In this document: in pieces, positions 36,004-44,383 of the stretch
Layout: every line of letters starts with the position of its first letter
Position numbering within the stretch: the stretch's first letter is position 1
Source of the DNA: Whitmania pigra
Taxonomy: Eukaryota; Annelida; Clitellata; Hirudinida; Haemopidae
Direction: 5' to 3'
Assembly: GCA_021613335.1 (NCBI GenBank)
Contig: JAJTWR010000431.1
Span: forward strand, 1-64,000
Length of the DNA stretch: 64,000 bases
The notes under the pieces: generated by a model
What the model was told of the DNA's origin: nothing
The model's database searches: none
What the model saw: only the letters and a program-made list of their open reading frames with translations
Translations under genes and position numbers: made by a program

Positions 36004-37255
36004 GGACCTTTTCCGAAACAACGAGCCGATTGTTGCCGGTGCCTTTTGCCTCGTACATAGCCTTGTCTGCGGCTCGTAGCACGTCGGTTTCGTTGTTGCC
36101 GTCTTCTGGGAAGCTCGCGACGCCGATGCTGATGGTGACCTTAATGGGCCACGTTCGCTCGGCGTTGATGCGCGCCTCGACCGCCGCACGCATGCGCTCA
36201 CCTACCTGCGCCGCTTCTAGCCGACGGGTCTCGGGGAGGATGACCGCGAATTCATCGCCACCGTAACGGGCGATGAGGTCGGTCTCGCGCAGGTCTGCGC
36301 TCAGCACCGCCGCGACTCGCCGCAGAAGCTCGTCGCCGGCGAGGTGACCACCGGCGGGATGGCCGATGGCGTCGTTCACTTCGTTGAAGTGATCGAGGTC
36401 GATCATCAGAATCGCCATCGGACGATCGTGCCGCAAGCAGCGCAGCGCTTCTTTGCGGAGCACCTCGTCGAAGCGCCGTCGGTTGGCGATGCCGGTGAGG
36501 TCATCGGTCACCGCGAGCCGCTCCAAGCGCGCGTTGATAGCGAGCAAGTGGCTCGTGCGCTCATTCACCGCAGTTTCAAGGCTGCGCATGTGGGAGAGCG
36601 CGGTCACAAATCCATTGAATTGCTCCGCGATTCCGTCTTTTCCCCCATCGGTTGGCAACCGCGCGGAGTAGTCGCCACTCGCGACCTTCCCGAGCACCTC
36701 CCGGAGCGCGATGGCCGTGCGCAGACGGATGCACCAAGAGAGTAGGAACAGCATCCCGGCGAGCATGATGAAGTACTCAAGAGCCCGTAAAGTCCACAAG
36801 AGTCGGCGTTCTTTGTCGCCCTCGAAGCCTAAATGTGCCGCGAAATAGCCGACATCAGCGACGGGCGAAACGATGTACGAGCGGCCATCCTGGGAGAGCG
36901 CAGTCGCGCCGTTCCCGGGAATCGCTTCTAAGACGTAGCTCGGCGCTTCGGTCCCGACGGCGCCCTCCCCAAAGCGGATGAGACCTTGTCGATCAACCAC
37001 CAGCGCTTCAGAGAGCTTGAAGGAACGGAGGAATTCTTTCTTGCGCTCCAAGAGGCGTCCGGCCTCTTTCACTTCGCCGCGCACGATGTACTCGGCGATC
37101 TCTTCACCGACGTAGCGCATCGCGAGCATGGCGCTCTCGGTCACTTCGAGGCGTCGACGTCGTTCAGCCTTCGCAGCCTCCCAGCCACCGATCGCCAACG
37201 CAGTTGCTGCACATCCGGCCACAATTGCAATGAGCGCTTTGGTGTTGAGCTTCAC
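35981..37255 (-). CDS. Membrane diguanylate cyclase with HAMP-like linker
   Basis: It makes cyclic di-GMP from two GTP. The 424 residues contain an N-terminal membrane helix (about 7-25), a periplasmic sensor of about 130 residues, a second helix (about 160-180), a HAMP-like linker and a GGDEF domain. The active motif is RYGGDEF, and the RxxD inhibitory site is intact (RETD, five residues earlier). The GTP-site segment reads GHPAGGHLAGDEL instead of the usual GHxxGDxxL, an apparent five-residue tandem duplication. It lies downstream of a second GGDEF gene (84 bp) and upstream of the M16 pair. Confidence 0.92.
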   Translation of the reverse strand: MKLNTKALIAIVAGCAATALAIGGWEAAKAERRRRLEVTESAMLAMRYVGEEIAEYIVRGEVKEAGRLLERKKEFLRSFKLSEALVVDRQGLIRFGEGAVGTEAPSYVLEAIPGNGATALSQDGRSYIVSPVADVGYFAAHLGFEGDKERRLLWTLRALEYFIMLAGMLFLLSWCIRLRTAIALREVLGKVASGDYSARLPTDGGKDGIAEQFNGFVTALSHMRSLETAVNERTSHLLAINARLERLAVTDDLTGIANRRRFDEVLRKEALRCLRHDRPMAILMIDLDHFNEVNDAIGHPAGGHLAGDELLRRVAAVLSADLRETDLIARYGGDEFAVILPETRRLEAAQVGERMRAAVEARINAERTWPIKVTISIGVASFPEDGNNETDVLRAADKAMYEAKGTGNNRLVVSEKVHEHGDTT

Positions 37256-37339
37256 GAGTACTTACACCGTATCAATGGAATCCATGTAAGTGGTATCTCT
37301 GCTTGTGATTTTATTGTGACTGTATTGGATTACGGGATT

Positions 37340-39442
37340 TCAAGCGACGATCGCCGGGTCGCTTTTCCTCGGGCTGGAATCGGTTCGTAAAGTTGCAGCA
37401 GAAATCGCCCGATTTCGCCCATTTCGTTTGGCGTAGTACAGGCATTCATCGGCTCGGTCGATGAGTTCCTGCTTTTCTCCGGCCTCCAGTGGAAATGTAG
37501 CTATACCGAGGGAGATGGTCACCTTGAACGGACCTTTCTCGCTCTGGAAGACTTCCTTCTGTACCCGCTCACGGATGCGTTCGGCGATGACCATCGCCCC
37601 GCGCTCATCGGTTTCGGGCATGACGATGGCGAATTCCTCGCCGCCGTAACGGGCGACGATATCCGTGTCCCGCGCCTCGGCGAGAAGGAGCTTCGAGACT
37701 CCTCGTAACACCGCGTCGCCGGTCGGATGACCGTAGTTGTCATTCACCGACTTGAAGTGGTCCACATCGGTCAATACGAACGAGAGTTTCCTTCCGTGGC
37801 GTCGGGCGAGCGCCAGCACCTCATCGAAGCGCTTGTGAAGCGAGCGGACGTTCGTGAGGCCGGTGAGCGAGTCGATCGTCGCGAGCCGCTGCATCTGATC
37901 GTAGAGCTGGGCGCGCAAAACCGCTTGGGCGGCTTGCATGGCGATGACTTCGAGCATCCGCCAAGAATCGTCGGCAAGCACCGCTTTGCGCATCGAGCCT
38001 GCCACGAGGGTCCCGAGCACTCGCTTGTCCGCGACGAGCGGGAGGACGATCAGTGAACGCAGTTCTGGAACCGGAGTTTTGTTTTCGAAGATGACTGGTT
38101 TTCGATCGCTGGGCTTTCCGGACCAACCGGGCAGTGCTTTTCCAAAGCGCACCACGCTTGAGACGAGACCGCCGTTATCCGGAAACGTTCGCCCGGTGAG
38201 TTCGTCGGCCGAAGTTCCAACGCCAGCGATGTGTGCAATTTTGTGCTCCCGCCCCGCCTCTGTCTCGTTGACCAGGGTCACTGCGCAGTAGTCTACCGGG
38301 GCAACCTGCCGGGCGCTCTCCACGACCGCTGGGAACACCTGCTCCGGCGCACCCGCGCGGTTGAGTTCGCCAAGCGCACGGAAGAATCGGTCTTTTTCGT
38401 CGCGGGAGCTACGGATGTAATTCATCACCCGCTCCACGCCAATACAGCGCTGCACCTCCCGCGCCGCAGCCACCAAGATGCGCTCTTCCTCTTCGGTGAA
38501 GGGCTGAGCCTCGACCCGGTCGGCCACCAGCACTCCCCGGATGATGTCGGTGCCTTCGAGGATGGGGACCGCCAGCACCGAGCGCACCTCCGGCAAATCG
38601 CGTCCGTAATATGGAAGGTGCGACAGCGGCGCGGGGGCGAAGAGTCGCACCGCGCCGTGGCGTCGCATCACCCCGGCGAAAATCCCTTCCTGCGCCGCGA
38701 AGGAGTCGCGCAACAAGGTCGAGTCGCGGGCCCGGCCATCGTGAAGCAGGAACACTCGCTCGTCCATGCGGAGCAGGTAGGCACCGAGGGCGTGGGTGCC
38801 AAGGGCTTCTTCGGCGAGTTCGAGGATGCCGCTCGTCGCTCCCTCGACAGCCTTCACCGCCGCATGGAGCCACTTGGAGTCGTCATCGGCGCCCTCGCTG
38901 CTGCTCGAACCGCTGCTCACGAGGCGGTACATCTCCGCGCGCTCTTCGATCTCCGCGAGGCGCCGTTGCACCGCCACGGTCTCCGCGCGCCGGGCGATGC
39001 GCACGCGTCCCCAGAGTATGAGATGGTACAGTCCACCGAACGTGACCGCGAAGGCGATTTTCGCGAAGAGCGTGGGCAAGCGATCTCCCCAACTCAGCAC
39101 CGCCACACAGAGCGCTCCAAGCACCAGCACCGCCATGGCCGCTCGCCGCTGAAACAAGCTCGCGAGGACCCCACAGGAAAGGTACGTGAGCGGAAGGAGC
39201 CCATGTCCACCGACGGAGACGACCATCGCCACCGTCGAGAGGACGACAATCCCGAGGGCTATTTCCTCGGTCGTAGGCGGAGTCTTCGGTTCAATGAGCC
39301 GGTCAAAGCTGAAGAGGAGCGTGGCCGAGCTGCCGACGGCCAGTGCCAAGAGCTCAAACCCAATGTGATGGGTAGTGAGCGCCCCGATGGTGGTACCCAG
39401 CGTGAAAATCGCCAACAGATAGCGCACTGCGCGCCGGGTCAC
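37340..39442 (-). CDS. Diguanylate cyclase with membrane region and two GAF domains
   Basis: A 700-residue cyclic-di-GMP synthase. The first about 150 residues hold several hydrophobic segments, followed by a short coiled linker. Two GAF-like sensor domains follow (about 190-335 and 350-500), then a GGDEF domain with the active motif RYGGEEF and an intact RxxD inhibitory site (RDTD). Unlike the neighbouring cyclase, the GHPTGDAVL segment is normal. ATG 39442 overlaps the ftsB stop (ATGA), which ties cyclic-di-GMP synthesis to a division gene. Confidence 0.93.
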   Translation of the reverse strand: MTRRAVRYLLAIFTLGTTIGALTTHHIGFELLALAVGSSATLLFSFDRLIEPKTPPTTEEIALGIVVLSTVAMVVSVGGHGLLPLTYLSCGVLASLFQRRAAMAVLVLGALCVAVLSWGDRLPTLFAKIAFAVTFGGLYHLILWGRVRIARRAETVAVQRRLAEIEERAEMYRLVSSGSSSSEGADDDSKWLHAAVKAVEGATSGILELAEEALGTHALGAYLLRMDERVFLLHDGRARDSTLLRDSFAAQEGIFAGVMRRHGAVRLFAPAPLSHLPYYGRDLPEVRSVLAVPILEGTDIIRGVLVADRVEAQPFTEEEERILVAAAREVQRCIGVERVMNYIRSSRDEKDRFFRALGELNRAGAPEQVFPAVVESARQVAPVDYCAVTLVNETEAGREHKIAHIAGVGTSADELTGRTFPDNGGLVSSVVRFGKALPGWSGKPSDRKPVIFENKTPVPELRSLIVLPLVADKRVLGTLVAGSMRKAVLADDSWRMLEVIAMQAAQAVLRAQLYDQMQRLATIDSLTGLTNVRSLHKRFDEVLALARRHGRKLSFVLTDVDHFKSVNDNYGHPTGDAVLRGVSKLLLAEARDTDIVARYGGEEFAIVMPETDERGAMVIAERIRERVQKEVFQSEKGPFKVTISLGIATFPLEAGEKQELIDRADECLYYAKRNGRNRAISAATLRTDSSPRKSDPAIVA

Positions 39443-39720
39443 GGTGGATCCAAAACAAAAACGAGTTCACCCGGGCGAACAAATCCAAGCTCTTCGCGGG
39501 CGACCCGTTCCCGTGTGGCGGGATCGGTCGTCAACGCTTTGAGTTCGTAACGCAAGCCGCGAATCTCCTCGCGTAGCTCGCTATTCGTGTGCCGAACAGA
39601 TTCCACTTCACGCATCAAGCGAAAGCTTTTGCGAAAGCCCCCCTCACTCACAAACGACACCCCGGCTATCGCGAACGAAGCTGAGGCCGCCCCCCAGAAT
39701 AGTTTTCGGCGGATGAACAT
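39439..39720 (-). CDS. ftsB: FtsB/DivIC-like septum formation protein
   Basis: Small bitopic division protein of the FtsB/DivIC family, which forms a coiled coil with FtsL and FtsQ at the septum. The 93 residues have a short cytoplasmic basic start (MFIRRK), one membrane helix (about residues 8-24), a heptad-like coiled coil (about 30-65), and the conserved end with a REELGFVRPGE segment. It overlaps the following cyclase by four bases. Confidence 0.85.
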   Translation of the reverse strand: MFIRRKLFWGAASASFAIAGVSFVSEGGFRKSFRLMREVESVRHTNSELREEIRGLRYELKALTTDPATRERVAREELGFVRPGELVFVLDPP

Positions 39721-39762
39721 CGTGGTCGAAGGCTACCAGCACCGAGACCACTTGCAACTTTT

Positions 39763-39817
39763 CCAATTGAATTGGCGAATCCAATGGAAATTGACTCGGG
39801 AGATAACGCTATGCGTT
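39763..39817. promoter_or_regulatory. Twin 13-bp inverted repeats upstream of ftsB
   Basis: CCAATTGAATTGG at 39763-39775 and AACGCTATGCGTT at 39805-39817 are both perfect inverted repeats, with centres 42 bp apart (about four helical turns). They lie in the 130-bp gap between rrf2 and ftsB. They could be operators for the ftsB-cyclase operon or weak hairpins after rrf2. Confidence 0.4.
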
Positions 39818-39850
39818 AAGGCGGGTTTGGCAAAGGGGTTCGGGGACCAG

Positions 39851-40378
39851 TTACGCCCTCGGGCCCAGCCGCTTGGTGCGAACGGAGCGCGGCTTCGGAT
39901 GCTCCGGCACTGCAGGCGTTCCGTTGCGGCGATGCGCCAATTCTTCCACCGGCGATTGGTGGACGAGGCTGCGCATCGCAAGGCTATCGAGCCTCACGCC
40001 CCGGTACACCTCGAGCATACGCTCTTGGCCTTCCTGCCAGACCCGCAGCATCGTGCACACGTTCGAATAGGCGCAGCCCTCCGGCGCCGTACAGCGATTT
40101 AAGGTCACCTTGCCTTCCAGCGCTTCGACGACGTCAAGGAAGGTGATCGTCGAAGGGGCTCGCGCGAGTGCGTAGCCGCCGTGGGCGCCGCGGATTGAGC
40201 GAACGAGGCCGGCCTTCACGAGGGTCTTGAATATCTTCGCCAGAAATTCGTGGGGAATGCCCATCTTGCTCGCGATGACGCGAAACGAGACAATCATCTT
40301 GTCAGGCAGAGCCGCCAAGTAAATCATCGCGCGAGCGCCGTACTCGACCTTGCGAGAAATTTGCAGGTGATAGGACAT
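39851..40378 (-). CDS. Rrf2-family transcriptional regulator with Fe-S cysteines
   Basis: A 175-residue winged-helix regulator of the Rrf2 family. The N-terminal helix-turn-helix carries the usual VEYGARAMIYLAAL and RGAHGGYALAR segments. The three cysteines for an iron-sulfur cluster are spaced C-x5-C-x5-C (CTAPEGC, AYSNVC), as in IscR and NsrR-type sensors. A 40-residue basic tail extends past the normal end. The start is ATG 40378. It lies 84 bp downstream of the sigma-factor gene, with a strong hairpin between them. Target genes are not evident. Confidence 0.92.
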   Translation of the reverse strand: MSYHLQISRKVEYGARAMIYLAALPDKMIVSFRVIASKMGIPHEFLAKIFKTLVKAGLVRSIRGAHGGYALARAPSTITFLDVVEALEGKVTLNRCTAPEGCAYSNVCTMLRVWQEGQERMLEVYRGVRLDSLAMRSLVHQSPVEELAHRRNGTPAVPEHPKPRSVRTKRLGPRA

Positions 40379-40399
40379 GCGCCCCAACAGCTAGCATGA

Positions 40400-40432
40400 C
40401 CGCGAAGAGTATGGGCAGCCAACTCTTCGCGG
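40400..40432. terminator. Strong hairpin between the sigma factor and rrf2 genes
   Basis: CCGCGAAGAGT pairs with ACTCTTCGCGG, an 11-bp perfect stem with an 11-nt loop. Read on the minus strand it lies after the sigma gene and 21 bp before the rrf2 start. No T tract follows, so it could be an attenuator, a processing site or a terminator. Confidence 0.55.
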
Positions 40433-40462
40433 AAGCCCGCTGACCGAATGTGAACAGCCGCG

Positions 40463-41248
40463 TTAGGCGGCGATGCTGTCCGAGTTCGACTCGTCGAAGG
40501 TGGCGAGGTAGCGCGCAAGAAATGCCTTGGTCTTCAGCTCCACTTGGCGCACCCGTTCCCGGGAGACTCCCCAGCGGGCGCCGAGTTCTTCTAGAGTCTT
40601 TGGCTTGTCCTGGGTGAGCCGCTCCTGGAGGATGTCCCAGCCGAGCTCGCCGAGCCGCCTACGGACCCGCTGCAGCATCTGCGAGACTTCGTGGTTTCGC
40701 TCCAAGGTGAAGTACTTCTGGTCGGGGCTGCGTCCGGCGTCTTCAATCCGGTCGACGTAGGTAGACTCGGAGTCGTCGTCGAGTGGCGTGTCGAGCGAGA
40801 AGTCACTCATGCTCATTCGTTCGTGCTCGCCGCCGCGGACGTGGCTGCGGTTGTCCTTCAGGTAGCGCGTGATGTACGCGCGAATCCACCAGACCGAGTA
40901 GGTCGCAAAGCGGACATTCTTGCGTGAGTCGAAGTGCTCTATCGCCTTCATGAGTCCGACATTGCCTTCTTGGATGAGGTCTTCGAGGCGCGCCCGGCTC
41001 GAAAACTTCTTCGCGACGGCGACGACGAACGGCAGGTTGCTCGCCGCGAGATGCTGGCGAGCGGCGACATCACCTTTCCTCGCCCGCGCGGACAGCTCGT
41101 ATTCCTCTTCCCGTGTGAGCTGACGATGCCCGCCCATGCTGCGGAGGTAATGCGTCAGGCCTTCGAAATCGCCGCTCTTCTTCTTTTTGGCCTTCTCAGC
41201 GGAGGCGACTTCAATCTCTTCCCAAACTGCGACCTCAATCGATGGCAT
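40463..41248 (-). CDS. Sigma-32-like RNA polymerase sigma factor
   Basis: A 261-residue sigma-70-family factor. Region 2 is clear (DLIQEGNVGLMKAIEHF, then FATYSVWWIRAYI), and region 4 ends in a helix-turn-helix (WGVSRERVRQVE). The WWIRAYI form and the size resemble RpoH, but the RpoH-box RKLFF motif is absent and the spacer after region 2 is acidic, so it could be a different group-3 factor. The start is ATG 41248 behind a GGGAGG site. Confidence 0.85.
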   Translation of the reverse strand: MPSIEVAVWEEIEVASAEKAKKKKSGDFEGLTHYLRSMGGHRQLTREEEYELSARARKGDVAARQHLAASNLPFVVAVAKKFSSRARLEDLIQEGNVGLMKAIEHFDSRKNVRFATYSVWWIRAYITRYLKDNRSHVRGGEHERMSMSDFSLDTPLDDDSESTYVDRIEDAGRSPDQKYFTLERNHEVSQMLQRVRRRLGELGWDILQERLTQDKPKTLEELGARWGVSRERVRQVELKTKAFLARYLATFDESNSDSIAA

Positions 41249-41336
41249 ACAGACCTCCCACTTCGGTGGATGTCCATACGCATAAGCAAGCGCGAAGCCA
41301 GATCGCCTGTTAGGCTAAATAGCTGATTTAATTGAG

Positions 41337-42689
41337 TTATTTTATTGCCTTGCCGGGGTTAAATAGACCCGCCGGGTCAAAAACAGCTTTTATTGAATTT
41401 TGAACCGCTCTGACCGCAGGGCTTTGTTCCAGTTGTAGATAGGCGAGCTTGGTAGTCCCTACCCCGTGTTCACCACTGATAGTTCCACCAATTTCCACCG
41501 TAAATTCGAGTACTTGCGATATTACCTTTCGGATGGTTTCGGACCTTGGGGTCCGCGCCGCGAGAATATTGACGTGCAGGTTCCCGTCGCCGAGGTGTCC
41601 ATACGTGGAAATCACCATCGCTGGGTCGAAATCGACTCGCTTAAAGCCGGTGATGGCCTCGCGCAATCGGGACCGAGGAACGACCACATCTTCGCTGCAT
41701 TTGAATGCGTAAGTGTCCTTGAGACGCCCCGAAGTTCGGCTTCGCAAGCTCCAGAGCTCCAAGCGCTTTTCCCGGGTGTCGGCGATGATTCCCTCCATGT
41801 GGGTGAACTGTCGGGCAAGGGCGCACAACGCTTCAAGGTGTCGGAAGACCCCTTCCTCCTCAAAGCCATCGACTTCAATCAGTAACGCGGCGCTGCCATC
41901 GCCGTGGCGAGAAAGTTCCGGCAGCACGCGCAGCGCCACTTCGTCGAGGAATTCGAGGCACCGAGGCAAGGCGCCGAAACTCAGGATCGCCTGCGCCGCG
42001 TCAATGGCCGCTTCCAAGTTCGGGAAGAGGAAGAAAGCGGCCTGAACCACCGGCGGCAGCGGCACAAGTTTGAGGGCGATGCGGGTCGCGACGCCGAGCG
42101 TGCCTTCGGAGCCGACGAAGAGCCCGGTCAGATCGTAGCCGACGACACCCTTGTGGGTACGGCGCCCGACTTCGAGCACCTCTCCCGTGGGAGTCACCCA
42201 CGTGAGCCCAAGAACGTAGTCGCGGGTCACACCGTATTTGAGCGCCCGGGGGCCACCGGCGTTCTCGGCGACGTTGCCGCCGATGGTGCAGCTCTCCCAA
42301 GAGTTTGGATCCGGCGGGTAGAAGAGCCCTTGTCGTTCGACCGCCCGTTGCAAATCGCCGAGGATGACGCCCGGCTCCACTTCGGCCACGGCGTCCTGGG
42401 CGGAGATCCGCAGGATGCGCGACATGCGCGCAAAGGAGAGCGCGAGCCCGCCGCGAATCGGAATAGCGCCGCCGCTCTTTCCGGTGAGCGCGCCCATCGG
42501 GGTCATTGGCACCGCGTGGCGTGCGCAAGCGCGGATGACTGCCTGCACTTCGGCCGTCGTCCGCGGGAAAGCGACCACCTCCGGGAGCACCGGCGCTTCC
42601 CCGGAGGCGTCGGTCGCATGCGCCTCGCGCGCCGGAAGTGCTTCGGTGTGCTCGATGCCGTCGAGTTCTTGCAGCAGTTCCCGCTTCAG
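41337..42689 (-). CDS. FAD-linked oxidase (GlcD-like), probable CTG start
   Basis: An FAD-dependent alpha-hydroxy-acid oxidase or dehydrogenase related to GlcD and D-lactate dehydrogenase. The FAD-binding half shows GALTGKSGGAIP and a SCTIGGNVAENAGG segment; the C-terminal half ends with ISGEHGVGTTKLAYL. The first ATG/GTG/TTG in frame (GTG 42590) would cut off the conserved start HATDASGEAP. The frame continues upstream, and CTG 42689 has GGAG about seven bases before it and overlaps the folE stop as CTGA, giving 450 residues, the normal size. The substrate is unknown. Confidence 0.8.
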   Translation of the reverse strand: MKRELLQELDGIEHTEALPAREAHATDASGEAPVLPEVVAFPRTTAEVQAVIRACARHAVPMTPMGALTGKSGGAIPIRGGLALSFARMSRILRISAQDAVAEVEPGVILGDLQRAVERQGLFYPPDPNSWESCTIGGNVAENAGGPRALKYGVTRDYVLGLTWVTPTGEVLEVGRRTHKGVVGYDLTGLFVGSEGTLGVATRIALKLVPLPPVVQAAFFLFPNLEAAIDAAQAILSFGALPRCLEFLDEVALRVLPELSRHGDGSAALLIEVDGFEEEGVFRHLEALCALARQFTHMEGIIADTREKRLELWSLRSRTSGRLKDTYAFKCSEDVVVPRSRLREAITGFKRVDFDPAMVISTYGHLGDGNLHVNILAARTPRSETIRKVISQVLEFTVEIGGTISGEHGVGTTKLAYLQLEQSPAVRAVQNSIKAVFDPAGLFNPGKAIK

Positions 42690-43282
42690 GTTGTGCTCCG
42701 CAACGAGAGTTTCCCAAGGCGTGACCAGAGGAGCTTCTGCTTCGCGGCGGAGCGCAAGGTGCCCATGTACGCCTCGGCGACAGTCACCGCCGCGTGTTGG
42801 CGCTCGCCCCGGTAGCGGAAGCAGGACTGCTCCGCTTCAATGAGGCAGGCAGTGCCCGCGCAGCCGAGCTCCCGGTAGAGCGCCTCCGCGATGGAGCGGG
42901 CCAACTCTTCTTGGAGGGTCAACCGGCTCGCAAACACCTCGACGAGCTTCGCGAGCGAACCGAAGCCGACGACCTCGGCGCGAGGAATGTAGGCGAGGTG
43001 GATGCGACCGCTGTAGGGGAGCAGATGGTGCGGGCACATGGAGCGAAAGTGCAGATCGCAGACCATCACCATGCCGCGCGCGCGCTTCGACACCGGAAAG
43101 CGACCGAGGAGCGCTTCCGCCGGAGACTTGTGGTACCCGGCGATGAGCTCATTCGCCCAAGCATCCACGACCCGGGCCGAGGTCTTCGCGAGTTCGCCCC
43201 GCCTCGGGTCAAGGCCCGCCGCTTCGAGGAAGTCCTCGACCGCGCGGCGCATGGCCGGGCGATCCGGCGCCTTGCGCTTCAT
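42686..43282 (-). CDS. folE: GTP cyclohydrolase I
   Basis: FolE converts GTP to dihydroneopterin triphosphate, the first step of folate and of queuosine synthesis. The 198 residues start at ATG 43282 in an ATGA overlap with queD. The zinc site is present: Cys and His in SMCPHHLLPYSG, and a second Cys in EQSCFRYRGERQ. The catalytic helix is normal, and the length fits the short bacterial form. The frame is open further upstream, but that part overlaps queD. Confidence 0.94.
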   Translation of the reverse strand: MKRKAPDRPAMRRAVEDFLEAAGLDPRRGELAKTSARVVDAWANELIAGYHKSPAEALLGRFPVSKRARGMVMVCDLHFRSMCPHHLLPYSGRIHLAYIPRAEVVGFGSLAKLVEVFASRLTLQEELARSIAEALYRELGCAGTACLIEAEQSCFRYRGERQHAAVTVAEAYMGTLRSAAKQKLLWSRLGKLSLRSTT

Positions 43283-43626
43283 CCTCGATAGGTCACGCAA
43301 TACTCGGGCATCTCCCAAATCCGTATCTCCTGTAGCCTGGGTACGAGCGGCGCCAAGCGCTCCCAGAGCCACACCGCCAAGTTTTCGGCGGTGGGATTCG
43401 GAATCGTATCATTCAAATTCGTGTGATCGAGCTTCGCGAGCACTTTTTCCCAGACGATCTTCTTCAGCTCATCGAAATCGCGGATCATCCCGTCGCGCGC
43501 GGGCTCCCCTGCGACGGAGACAGCGACCCGATAGTTGTGGCCATGAAGGCGTTTGCACGGGCCGTCGTACAGCGGCAACGAGTGCGCCGCCGCGAACATG
43601 AATTCGACCGAAATCGACATCTCCAT
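43279..43626 (-). CDS. queD: 6-carboxy-5,6,7,8-tetrahydropterin synthase (QueD-like)
   Basis: QueD makes 6-carboxytetrahydropterin for queuosine, a modified tRNA base. The 115 residues have the zinc histidines (AAHSL, then HGHNY) and the active-site Cys in GPCKRLHGHN; the Cys-x3-HGH spacing is that of QueD rather than of folate-type PTPS-III. It lies directly upstream of folE, the enzyme that makes its substrate. The start is ATG 43626 or, two codons later, ATG 43620. The other queuosine genes are not in the window. Confidence 0.88.
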   Translation of the reverse strand: MEMSISVEFMFAAAHSLPLYDGPCKRLHGHNYRVAVSVAGEPARDGMIRDFDELKKIVWEKVLAKLDHTNLNDTIPNPTAENLAVWLWERLAPLVPRLQEIRIWEMPEYCVTYRG

Positions 43627-43639
43627 GGGGGCTGCCCTA

Positions 43640-44383
43640 TCAGGTTTCCGGCGCGCGGAAATAGAAGCGCGAGGGCTGCATGGTCAACGCGGCAGTGGGG
43701 ACATCCACCGGGATTTCATCGTCGTGGCGAAACTTGGGCCGGTCGATGCACAGGAAGGACTGCTCAGTAGCAGTCGGATTCTCGTACCCGTGGGGAAAGT
43801 TCTTCGGCCAATCATGCGCGAGGCCAGCCGCAATCGGAGCCCCTTGGAGTAGCAGCCCAGGGGTGAGGATGAGCTCCGACTCGTCGAGGTGCCGATGGAT
43901 GTGCGTCGGCAGCACTGCCCCAGGGGCGATGCGCTCGCGGTAGATGCCAGTCTCGTCGGTCTCGAAGACCACGTCGACCTTCCCGAAGGTCTTGTCTTCC
44001 ACGACGTAGGTGAAGTCCTGGCGGTCTCGCCGGATGGTGAGCTCTGGCCGCGCCTCGCCTTGAAACACGAAGGGCTTGCGGAGCGTCACTTCCACTTCGC
44101 TTGGCGACACCCCCTCGGTCGGCACGAGGAGCCAAGCGGCGAGCGCTTCGGCGGCGCTCTCCATGAGCCGGAAGCGACCGGCCACGAGCACAAAGCGCAG
44201 CGTCCCGAGCACCCGCGCGTAGTCGATGCTCTCGGCGATGCGCTGGGAGCGAGCGGCATTTCTCGTGTCGAGCGTGAGCGACACCGAGAGGTCGACCTGC
44301 TGCGGTGCGAGGCGCTCTTCTTCCTCGACCCCGATGATGCAGGCGCAACGAATGTCGCGCAGCGAAAGACGATCGCGGCTCAT
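43640..44383 (-). CDS. folB: FolB-like aldolase fused to a cupin-like domain
   Basis: The first about 115 residues match dihydroneopterin aldolase/epimerase: the GVEEEERLAPQ start and the catalytic Tyr in SIDYARVL and Lys in TLRKPFV. FolB cleaves dihydroneopterin on the way to folate. The remaining 130 residues read as a beta-rich cupin-like domain with HIHRHLDESEL and a later HDDE-type segment. A fusion of these two is unusual; the cupin could bind a metal or pterin. ATG 44383 overlaps the SDR stop. Confidence 0.85.
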   Translation of the reverse strand: MSRDRLSLRDIRCACIIGVEEEERLAPQQVDLSVSLTLDTRNAARSQRIAESIDYARVLGTLRFVLVAGRFRLMESAAEALAAWLLVPTEGVSPSEVEVTLRKPFVFQGEARPELTIRRDRQDFTYVVEDKTFGKVDVVFETDETGIYRERIAPGAVLPTHIHRHLDESELILTPGLLLQGAPIAAGLAHDWPKNFPHGYENPTATEQSFLCIDRPKFRHDDEIPVDVPTAALTMQPSRFYFRAPET

